This document shows, piece after piece, positions 37,924 through 48,118 of a stretch of DNA of 64,000 bases (position 1 is the stretch's first letter; each line of letters opens with the position of its first letter). The stretch covers positions 10,499,950 to 10,563,949 of the forward strand of contig JAQFVV010006215.1 of NCBI GenBank assembly GCA_028023455.1. The letters run 5' to 3'. The notes under the pieces are model-generated. The model did not search any database, was not told the origin of the DNA, and was given only the letters and a program-made list of their open reading frames with translations. Source of the stretch: Epiperipatus broadwayi. Lineage: Eukaryota; Onychophora; Udeonychophora; Euonychophora; Peripatidae. The translations under genes and the position numbers were made by a program.

Positions 37924-39495
37924 GGTTGTTTTATAATATCGTGTTGAAACCACTGAGGGCGTTATTTCTATGATAACGCACAGAAATATGCCGTTTAGGC
38001 GGCCTCCGCTATTGAAGGTTCCATTTCTAATGCGTAAGCCTAGAAATAGTCCGTTGTACGGGGTGGCTGCTGTGTCGTATTTCCATGCTAATGCACAGAA
38101 ACATGACATTTAATCTGCCTCAGAAGCTATCGTGTCAGCTTACAGCTCAGATTTGGGCTAAGCATTTTTGATATGCGATCACATTTCACTTTTGGCTACA
38201 GTATTGTGTGAGGGTGGCTGGAATTCCGATTGTCAAAACTATTTTAATATTCATTAAGACCACCTCCCCCTCTATCTCCCATGTTTTAGGAATGTCTATT
38301 AATAATTATGAGCATAGTCTCATGCTTCCCTAGCCCACATTTTCTGCTCAAAAAATTGGGCAAGTGTAGGTGCAAGCGCGCTTCGTATCAGATCACGCTC
38401 TAAGTCCTTTTCTGCGAGAACAACTGTGAGCTTAATAAAATGGCTGAAATAGGAAACTTTCCGAATGTCAGAGAATTCTCTGACTGCTGGAGGGGTTATC
38501 AAACAAAACAGCTTGAAGCTGCATGTGTGCTGTTCCTGAAGAGCCCAAAAAGTTGGTTTTAATTGCCTTATATATTTATGTTTTTGGTAATTACCGTCAA
38601 AACTTTGTCAACCTTCGAGTTGCGTTCCGTTCTGTTAGGAATTGGAAACACCCCCCCAGTTTGACTTTGGGTTGTAAATGTTACTGTTAAATGGAAATAG
38701 ATTTATTTGTAATTTCTAAAAATAAAACAAAAAAAATAAGAAGCTGATTTTTTTGTAGAATACCGAACCGAAAATATAAGTAATGAGAAGAATAAAAAGT
38801 AACTACTTTTTAAAATTCATTTTTAATTGATGTATTTTTTTTGTATTCAAAATTGATTTGATATTACTTTTAAATGTGATAAACAAAAAAATACATAGAA
38901 GAAAAACCCTGGCCCAAAAATATAAGTAATGAAAAGAATAAAAAAAATTAAGTACTTTTTGTAAATTCATTTTTTGATTTTTTTATGCATTTTTTTTTTG
39001 TGTTTTTCTGAAGGTTTGTGATGATGGTGTTCTAGCTGTATTTTTATATTGGACTATTTCCATCATCTAATATGTGTGTTGAATGTCTTTATAAAAGTTT
39101 AATTTTAGTTAAATATTCCAAATGCATTCAACTGTTAGTAATATCATAGCAAACAGGTTAGTATATGCACCAACTGTTAGTAATATCACAGCAAACAATG
39201 TTAGTAATATCACAGCAAACAGGTTAGTATATGTACAACGTTTCGAGAGGTATTTTTCTTCTCTCTTCTTCAGGTGTTGCTGGCCTGACCAGTGACAGTA
39301 CTAGCATGGGATTCGAACCTGGGTCCTTAGAATTTTGATAATTGTTTAAAAAATTTATTTGATATTACTTTTATAAATGTGATAAACAAACCAAACCAAA
39401 AAAAAAAAACCCTGGCCCCGGCAACATTATATTTATCTTTGTTTACAAACAAACCACGCCCTCCGGCGGTTTTAGCACGCTATTATAAAACAACC
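37924..39495. mobile_element. DNA transposon with imperfect TIRs and exact 8-bp target duplication
   Basis: The left end GGTTGTTTTATAATATCGTG and the right end, reverse-complemented, GGTTGTTTTATAATAGCGTG are followed by further partial matches (AAACC...GAGGGCGT) to about 45 bp. ATATATTG lies on both sides exactly (37916-37923 and 39496-39503). An 8-bp duplication with GG-starting ends suggests a Merlin-like or atypical hAT element. No transposase ORF is seen. Near the left end a block around aatgcacagaaa is repeated three times in diverged form (37960-38110). Confidence 0.75.
38740..39400. repeat. direct duplications inside the TIR transposon, with a Penelope-like tail between
   Basis: The block aaatataagtaatga-aagaataaaaa...tgatttgatattacttttaaatgtgataaacaaa...ccctggccc occurs at 38770-38920. 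Its parts recur at 38915-38990 and 39355-39415. The stretch 39005-39350 between the later parts looks foreign. It contains the repeated phrase caactgttagtaatatca, a minus-strand CTGAAGAAG...CTCGAAAC motif (39230-39275) and a minus-strand B-box-like GGTTCGAATCCC (39308-39319). Confidence 0.5.
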
Positions 39496-39879
39496 ATATA
39501 TTGTAACCCTCATGTTTGAGTTTACAGGTGTTGTTTTCATGTGAATATTTTTTTTATTATGTATCGCAAAATATTAAAAGATATGGATATTAAATAAATT
39601 TTATATGTGTTATTATTTCATTATTTTAAAATAATATTGCAATTTTAAATAAAAGAAATATTGCTATAGAAACCAATCCCAAATGACTGGGGGGAGGGTA
39701 AAAATGTTGCTATGGAAACCAACAGAAGCTTTCTAAACTTGTCTGCTTTTCAAGAAGTCGTAAGAATTGTAAGACACTTTGTTGTCATGTTTTTGACTGT
39801 AAAGAAGTAAAAAAAAAAATTATAAGGATTTTTAAGTTAATGTCATGCATTTTATGGAGTAAGAAACTCTCCAGAATGC

Positions 39880-39970
39880 TTTCCCTGATCTTTCCAATAT
39901 TGTAACTGAATATAGAGCTGTAGGCAAAGAAATGCCTTTAAAAATAATCTTGATTCTGCCAATCTAATGC
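39880..39970 (+). pseudogene. possible scrap of a Tigger/pogo transposase
   Basis: One frame reads NAFPDLSNIVTEYRAVGKEM followed by PLKIILIL, which resembles the stretch of pogo/Tigger transposases ahead of the L-L-L-D-N-A-P motif. The catalytic D-N is replaced by P-I and the frame then stops. The match is short. The surrounding TA-flanked ends with Tigger-like sequence make it plausible. Confidence 0.35.
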
Positions 39971-41271
39971 TGAAAAAATAATTGACATTTACTTGCCAAA
40001 AGGGAAAAATTAGTCAGTCGAAAGTGATTATTCCATAGAAATGTACTTTTATAAATTAACCTGCAAATCTACCTATTTTAAATGCTTAGAAGAAAATTGC
40101 ACTAGAAGCTCTCATAGAAAACTGCTATTATATTGCCAACAGACATTTAAATTTAATGATTAATAGATCATTCCCACATTTACGAATAAAATATATATAT
40201 ATGTGAGCTCACAAAGATGTTAAAGTAAATCAACTGAACTTTCTATAGCTATCCTCAAAGAGATTGTAAGTTACAAAGATTTTCCCCCCTCTTGCACATG
40301 ATCGCCATATAATTTTCTTAATTGTAAATGTAATAAAATTAGAAGCATGTGAGATGCTGGAAAGAGAAGCTATATAATTATTCTTATACGTCTATACAAA
40401 AGTTAACGGCTAAGCACTTTCGAGGCATGTTGCCTCATATTCATAACCATAATATGTAAATACATTTTTTTATTATCATATAATTTTATTCTTTAATTAA
40501 AGTTTAATAATTTTGCTGTTTTTCATTTCTTAGCTGAACCAAGCTGATTATTTATTTGTCAATTTAATAACAGTATTAGGTGGAAGGGGTAACAATCAAG
40601 AAATATAATTGAATGTGTATGGAAACTTGTTTTTATGTTCAATTTGATCATTTCTCGTGACTAGTATTGACTTGCTAATTAAAAATAATTTGGAGGCAGT
40701 CACTCTACTATGTACATGGTTGCTCTTTAGTTATCTTAAATTCCCCTAGACAAAAATTAGTTTGCAAATTTTTTTTTTTCATTTTATCATTAACTGGATT
40801 TATTACCAATTGTAAAAGGGTGATTATCAGTACAATATATATAATGAATTTTATTGTCCGGAATTATTCCTAATCAACCTTGATGTCTGAACGAATCTGT
40901 AAGTACCCTTGATAAATTTATAAAGAAAATACGAGATACTAATCAATAATGTGATATTATGTATATGCTAATACACCTCATTAAAAAATATTTTAAAAAC
41001 ACTTATTGATGTTTTTTTTTGCTTTACTTTCGTACATGTTTCAGGAACCAATTAGGTACGAAAGTTAAGGATTGTTTGTATACATAATATAAATTTTATG
41101 ATCAGACATAAAAAAATTCTACAAGAATTTATAATGTAGGGTTAACAAATATAGTTAATTAATTATTTAACATTTATGGATGTTTAACCTAAAACATAAT
41201 TATAAATATCATAAAAAAAAAATTTATTACCTTATTTTGTTATAGTATTTCATATAAATACAATTATACTC

Positions 41272-42133
41272 CTACTTTAAACACTTTATTGCAAACTTTT
41301 ACAGGTAAACTGACATTTTGTCTGTCCTGCAGTCTTCTTTAAAGCTATGACACATTAATAAGTAAAACAGTATGAATAAAATAATATGAAACAAATAAAT
41401 AATAAGACAAAACAATACAATGAATAAAATTAAGAATAAGCAAACAAAATATAGATAAAATTAAATTCAAAAATATAAACAAAGTAAATAAAACCAGATA
41501 AAACATCAAGATTAATATATGCAGAATATATTTCTATCTGTATACATATTTTAGAACAAATAGATAAATACAATAGTTTATATATTAATAAAAGATAATT
41601 AAACAGCATAGTGATATTATATGCAATTCAAAAGTAAATAGAAAGAAAATATACAACAAATAGAACAAAATTACACAAAAAAATTATATAAAAGTAAGAT
41701 CATAAATAAGATGTCAGTTTGAATTATATATAAGATTACGCTTTATACTTAATGTAATTTATAATAAACAATAATACTTAAGGAATATTAAAAATAATAA
41801 GGAATATACAATACATATAAATTAATGATTATTAGTTAATACATATACAGACAGGAACATAATATATTGTATATATTTTGTATTTTAATTAATTGTGATG
41901 TTTTATTTTGTTTTTATCTGATTTTATTTACTTCGTTTATATTCTGGATTTTAATTTTATCTATATTTTGTTCTATTTATTCTTTATTTTATATATTCCA
42001 TTATTTTATTTTATTATTTGTGTCATATTATTTTACTCATACTGTTTTATTTATTAATGTATCATAGCTCTGAAAAAGATTGCAGGATAGCTAAAATATC
42101 AGTTTATATATAAAAGTTTGCAAAAAAATGTGT
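41272..42133. mobile_element. third inverted pair of element tails (foldback 3)
   Basis: Left arm about 41272-41555 and right arm about 41838-42133 are inverted copies separated by about 280 bp of AT-rich DNA. Read outwards, both end with a run coding-like in one frame (HTVLFINVS in the right arm), then an RNA-stem-like motif (ctctgaaaaagattgcagg / ctttaaagaagactgcagg), then aaaatRtcagttta and aaagtttgca. The layout is the same as foldbacks 1 and 2, but the recognisable GIY-YIG codons are absent, so Penelope identity is inferred. Confidence 0.6.
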
Positions 42134-42643
42134 AAGTAAGTAGTATAACTGTTTTGTATAAAAGATTTATAAATTCCGGGAAGTTTTTAAATTAATTGAT
42201 TGGTTCTAGTTTTGTTTTTTGAATTCAGTTTTAAATGATGTTTAAAAAGTAATTCCTTAATTCTAGTTTTGTTTTTCTCATTCAGTTTTAAATCTGTTCA
42301 TTGTACCTAAAATGTCATTCATCTCATCATTATTATTGTTTTCAAAAATGATCTAGTGGGAAATAATTACTCTTCACAATAACTGATTCAGAAGTGTATT
42401 TAAAATACTGAAATTATAAAATAATTAAACTTTCATTGTATTATAGAGAAACTATAAATCCTAATAATAAACACCAATAATAACAAATTTTCAACTAATA
42501 ATAGAAGACAAAATTAGATATTAAAACCAAAGTCAATTGATTTGGAGATTGATTTATTGGCAATAGTTGACTTTGAGAAATATTCACTCTAGGTCTACCT
42601 GAATGTATAATAATGGACCCTCCTTCAGATGCATGATTCTAGA

Positions 42644-42713
42644 AAATTTGCATATAAATCATATTTATGTTCTAAAACAAATTTGCATATAAATCATATT
42701 TATGTTCTAAAAC
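42644..42713. repeat. perfect 35-bp tandem duplication
   Basis: The unit aaatttgcatataaatcata... occurs twice head to tail without a mismatch (42644-42678 and 42679-42713), so the duplication is recent. The DNA from 42134 to the LTR at 42777 is otherwise unremarkable intron. Confidence 0.9.
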
Positions 42714-42776
42714 ATATCACAAAATTAATTATATAATTGTAAAAGTTTTTTTTTCAATTGTTTCATATATATATAT

Positions 42777-45618
42777 TGTAACCGGACCACCATACAACCC
42801 CTTTATCACCTCGGTTGAAACTATTTCCTGATGAGCATATTGTAGGAAGGAACCATCGATTGGCTTTTCCCAATACTGATGTCAACTCCCCTACAACAAT
42901 ATTTCCTGCTCATCAGAGCATGTAGCACCATAGAGACTGGAAACACCTAGAAATTTCTGTGTTTGGTTTTCCAAACAGCACCACTAGAGTTCCATCTCAC
43001 TACAACCTGACTTACCTAGGTCTAGTTATGCCAGACATAGCTCAGAAGGCATGAAATTCTCGTGAACAAGTGCAATGAATAACAAGTGATGCAACATGAA
43101 CAACTGGATTGGTTTTATATAACAATAAATTTATTTAACAATATTTATTTCCATAACAATGTTTGGATCATCAGTCCTCTACAGTTATTTTGGTTGTATC
43201 AATATTTGAATAATAATTCTATAAAAGTTTGTTACTAGTTCATGTTTGACACAGTTCATCTTTGGGATCCCATTTTCCTGTATGCGCATATATACTCCTA
43301 GGTTAGATGGATCACTTATTCATGATAGATGATATATTTATCCGTGGTATCCATTAATCCTTGTGTTATGATTCTCGTATAGAATATTATTCTGATCCAG
43401 GTACAGATATATTTTACTTAGAAGAATTTACAATTCCTTCAGGCCTAGATGTATATTATATCTCAGCATTTGTAATTATTCCACATATAAACAGATTTGG
43501 TATAGCAGCATTTATAATTCATCCAGAATCAAGCACATTTTATATGTGAGCGTTTGCAATTTATTCAAGTACTGACATGTTTGGTATATAAACAGTTATA
43601 ATTTATTCGGACAGATTTTATTTATGTGCATTTAAAATTTATTTAGTTATAGCTGTATGTATATAGCATATCCCATTTTCCTGCATGCGCATATATACTC
43701 CTAGGTTAGATGGATCACTTATTCATGATAGATGATATATTTATCTGTGGTATCCATTAATCCTTGTGTTATGATTCTCGTATAGAATATTATTCTGATC
43801 CAGGTACAGATAGATATATTTTACTTAGAAGAATTTACAATTCCTTCAGGCCTAGATGTATATTATATCTCAGCATTTGTAATTATTCCACATATAAACA
43901 GATTTGGTATAGCAGCATTTATAATTCATCCAGAATCAAGCACATTTTATATGTGAGCGTTTGCAATTTATTCAAGTACAGACATGTTTGGTATATAAAC
44001 AGTTATAATTTATTCGGATATAGACAGATTTTATTTATGAGCATTTATAATTTATTTAGTTATAGCTGTACGTATATAGTATCTCAGCATTTCTAATTCT
44101 TTCAGATATAAACATATTTCATATCTCAGCAATATAAGCAGTTATAATCCATTCAGATAGAGAGTTATAATATATGCAAGCCTTTAATATTTATTCAGGT
44201 ATAATATATGCAAGCCTTTAATATTTATTCAGATATAGATGTATTTTATTTATGAGCATTTATAATTTATTTAGTTATAGCTATATATAATAGCTCAGCA
44301 TTTATAATTCTTTCAGGTATAAACTTATTTGTATATCAACAATATAAATAGTTATAATTTATTCAGAAAGAGATGTATATTATATGCAAGTCTTTAATAT
44401 TTATTCAGGTATAGATGTATACGGTATATAAACAATTGTAATTCATTCAGATATAGTCATATTTTATTTATCAGCATTTACAATTTATTTAGTTATAAGT
44501 ATCGGTTTTTATTTTTATTTTAATTCAGATGTATATCCATATAAAAAGATAATCATTTATGATTTACCTTATTAAAAACACCTTTTGATTATAGACATTT
44601 AAGACATTTACGTATTTGTGATTTATCACCAATAAAATGTATTTTCGCATAGCTATAATTATTCATGATTTATTTTAAGAAAGATGTTTTGTTTCCTTTT
44701 TTATAAACACATATAAGTATTTAATATTTCATGAAATTGTTACCTTCATTTTATCCAGTGTGTTCATCCACTTCCGGTTTCTATTGCATTTCAAAAAGAG
44801 GTCGGTTTATTTAAGCTGAATGGCATTATTTACTTTCCATGATATTCATTCAGGCAGGCTTGGAGATCCATGGTGATGGACAAAGAGAGGAAGCTATTAC
44901 GGATTAGCCTATCATCCTTATGATTTCCTTATTAATATGTTCTTTTTTAACATCAGTGTGGCTGCAAATATTATATTCCAAGGTGACTGCACTAAAATCA
45001 GTTGGCAACTAAACAGTTAAGCAGCACTGAGACAAAACTCTGGAACCTTTTTAACTCTTTAACTTTTTTTAACTCCCCTTTGTGTACTTCAACTCCACTA
45101 TTTATACCCTGATCTATTCTATACCCTGATCTATTCTCAGGATTGATTCAGCAGCACTCCCACTGTATCTGATTTGTTACACAGCTTTCATTTAAGCCCG
45201 AGTGCTTTTCTCTTCTTGATGATTGGACCACTACTTTTAGTGGGACAGATAAGGAATCATGTGGATTAAGCCAGGTTTTCCAATTTGATAAGTTTGCCTC
45301 AAGTGATTATTAGACTTTGTACGACAACATTGTTTCAAAATTTAAAAATATAATATTTTAATAAATGCCAGCTTTAAATAAATACTTAGAGAAATATTTA
45401 TATCATAGTTTAAAATTATAAAAATCAACAATGAAGGTTTATCTTTATTTTCTGTCAATTATAGAATATAATCATTTTCTTTTAAATTTAAACTTTTTCC
45501 TTTATTTTTTAAAAAAAAAATAGGATCAACTTTTTTTATATACATCTGCCTTTCTTTAGGCTGAAGGGTAAAATAAATCTTAGAATATATACGTGAAACA
45601 GAGTTTCTGTTTCTCCCC
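42777..45618 (-). repeat. 3' LTR of the gag-only element (longer copy)
   Basis: About 2.84 kb. It aligns with the repeat at 48119-50537 along its length with few differences. It has an extra internal duplication of about 400 bp: the block from 43268 (cccattttcctgtatgcgca) recurs at 43674 (cccattttcctgcatgcgca). The middle is built of degenerate short units (tttataatttatttagttat, tttaatatttattcag). Confidence 0.78.
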
Positions 45619-46205
45619 CCCCCCCCCAATTTTTGGATGAAATCACCTGGAAGTATGATTTTATTCTACACAATATACATGTCATTTCTCATTACTGTGT
45701 TTCTACTGGTTTTAGATTTGCTGATGAAATGGGTAAAATGAGCCAGAAAAGTGAATACCTGAACTGTAGCCTCCAATGCTAGAATAAGCAGATGGCCAAG
45801 CACAAACTACTAATACACACTGCCCTATGACATCATGAGAAAATATCTCATTTTTAAGCACTACCTCTCTTGTACCTCAGGGAATCATCCAAATAAGAGT
45901 AGAAGCCAGAAAAAATTTGGCACTGAGCCAAGTCTGCTCAGCTTCTGTGAGTCTTAGGGGCTTATTCATTTGGTCTATTCATGAGACCAAGGCCTATTCT
46001 TGAGGCCTATATATATATATTCACTGCTGGACTATTCTAGGAGCTCTACATCTAGGTCTGGATAGTGCTGAGCATATACTTTGGAGCATTATGAACACAA
46101 TGCGTCCAAGCAATTCTGCTCAATCATCTACCCACCTCAACATGAAAAACAAAAATTCCTGCATCACTACATCCCACTCACAAACTTCTTCTATCAGCTA
46201 TCTTT

Positions 46206-47771
46206 ATTTTATTGTTCTTTATTGTAACTACAACCTGGCTTTGGAGACTGAGGATCATGATCAGTTCTCCTATAGCATTTTTTTTTGTTTTGAGGTGATG
46301 CGTTTTTCAGGCCATATATCATTGTGGTGGCTTGTGTTTCTAGCAGCCTTTTTTGCTCGTCATCATCACTATTTGATTTGTTTATAACTCGGGTTTGGTA
46401 TGTGCTATGAATATTGCCTGTTGAATATCTTTTTTGCCTTCTCTTCAATGATGGTACCCCATTTCTTTGTGTTGATACCATGGTGGTGGGTTATAGTTGC
46501 TACATTTTTGAGGAGGCATTTTTTTTGTACCTGATGACTCCTATTCTAGGCCTATCATCTCTTCTATATGGGAGGTTTGTTTTGTGGTTGCTTCACTTTT
46601 CATTCCTTGGTTGCTGATGCGCCGCAGCTATCATATGCTGTTAATAGTTCAGCAACCTGCTCAATAGATAGACAATCAGTCCCATTTAGCATTTTTTCTA
46701 CATAACTCGGGAAGTTTGTCATATCAAGCTGATAATCTGGAGTTCAGATAGAGGGTCATATGTCAGGGCTCTTAACCTGGGCACCTGTCTTGTAAAGAAG
46801 GGTATATAAGGCTCTCCAGGTAGACATTTTTCCTGGGACACCTTATAGTTAATCCCATCCTGATAATCGTCACTCCAGTAACAGCTTATTAGTGCTCTTT
46901 TAAAATCTTCAAAATTTGTAGGTTGGGTGAACAGTGAATCCCACTATGCTTGCGCTGCACATTGGAGATGATTACATGCTATTGCCACTTTTGCCTCTAC
47001 CGCTTCAAACTTTTTATATATTCTATAGGTGCTTCATTACAGCTCCCTGAAAAAGTTCTGATTTTTAAAAATTGATTTACAATTCCAGACATCTCGTTGG
47101 TTATAGGGACTTCATGACTAACTTGATAATTCCCTTTTTGACTTTCTTTCTGCCTTTCCTTGTTTAGGCAATATAATGCTATTTTTATTTCTATCTCTTT
47201 CATCTTGGTGGTCAGCATTTCCACCTTCTGCATGGATTCTTATTATTTTTGTATCCATGGCTTCGCATATCTGGGTCATTTTGACTTCTTGCTCTATTAG
47301 TAAGCCTTTTACTTCCTCCATCACTTCGTCCTTAATTTTTAATATTTTGTTAGTCATTTCTTTTATTAACTGGTTGAACTTTTCATTTTGGCTTTCGGTT
47401 ATTTCTGTGATTTGTTCTTTCAATTGTCTTTTGTCTTTTTCTCTCTTCTTGTTGTATTCTCTTTGTTCTCTATGTTCTTTTTTTGTTTTTCCTCTCTTCT
47501 CTCTGTTCTTTATGTTCTTTTTTTATCTTCCTCTCTTTTCTTGTTCCTCTCTTCTCTCTGTTCTTTATGTTCTTTTTTTGTCTTCCTCTCTTTTCTTGTT
47601 GTCTTCTTCTCTCTGTTCTCTATAATCTTTGTTATTTTCTTTTATCATTTCCATTATCTGGGCTAACATGGATGTCTCCTCTGTTTTCTGTGGTCACTTT
47701 TGATTATCTGCTTTGACTTCTTGTTTATCTTCTTCCTCAAGAAGATTCTCTATACTTTCTGTATCCATCAT
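46206..47771 (-). pseudogene. Gag-like protein of the gag-only LTR element
   Basis: The minus-strand reading starts at a double ATG at 47771 (MMDTESIENLLEEEDKQEVK). It passes a long Glu/Lys/Arg coiled-coil region (RREEDNKKREED-type, about 47660-47420) and EKFNQLIKEMTNKILKIKDE, then VPITNEMSGIVNQFLKIRTF followed by SGSCNEAPIEYIKSLKR. It continues in a retrotrans-gag-like capsid segment (KVAIACNHLQCAAQA, FEDFKRALISCYWSDDYQDG) and ends in a basic tail (46481-46209). N-terminal coiled coil plus F-x-G-x-x-x-x-P-x-x-Y-x-x-S is typical of invertebrate gypsy Gag. Three frame changes and a few stops break it. No zinc knuckle is present. Confidence 0.7.
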
Positions 47772-48118
47772 CTTTTTTTGTTTTTGATCTGCTTATCGTC
47801 AATATTTTTTTTTCATTTGTACTTTTTATTTAAATTTTGATAAGCTTCTCTCTCCATCCACACCATGATTTAACTCCATCTTCTTTGACATGTATGTTTT
47901 ATTCTTTTTCTACCATTTATGTCATTCATTTTTATGCTCTCTCTTTTTTTTTATCTCCACTCTCTTTTAATAAATCACATCACTACATCATATGCACTGT
48001 TCACATCACAGAATCATGATTTGCTTATGCCTTTTCCATTTTTGTTTATTACTTATTTCTAGCTCTTTTATGCCTATGGATAGGCTAGCTAGATCAGGCC
48101 TCACAATAGGGCGAGTAA

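Larger units (their letters stand above)
37267..41082. mobile_element. composite element with pogo/Tigger-like termini
   Basis: The left end (after a TA) reads CAGGTGGTCCTCAACTTTC, and the right end, reverse-complemented from 41080, reads CAAACAATCCTTAACTTTCG. The inner parts also match in inverted orientation (aattccggacaataaaattc at 37427-37446 and, reversed, near 40843-40862). TA flanks and this terminus resemble pogo/Tigger elements of the Tc1/mariner superfamily. A possible transposase scrap lies at 39880-39970. Other elements listed below are nested inside. Confidence 0.55.

Noticed and set aside
41867-42067. 66-codon Phe/Ile/Leu-rich open frame resembling a membrane protein
   Set aside because: It lies in the arm of foldback 3, and its hydrophobicity comes from T-rich composition; the mirror arm has it with changes.
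43361-44096. Repeated open frames 43361-43549 and 43764-44096 with Tyr/Ser-rich repeats
   Set aside because: They fall in the duplicated minisatellite part of an LTR; the repetition is of DNA units, not of a protein domain.
47176-47716. Overlapping + strand open frames rich in Phe, Ser, Leu and Cys
   Set aside because: They are antisense shadows of the Glu/Lys/Arg coiled-coil Gag on the minus strand, whose repetitive coding keeps the opposite strand open.
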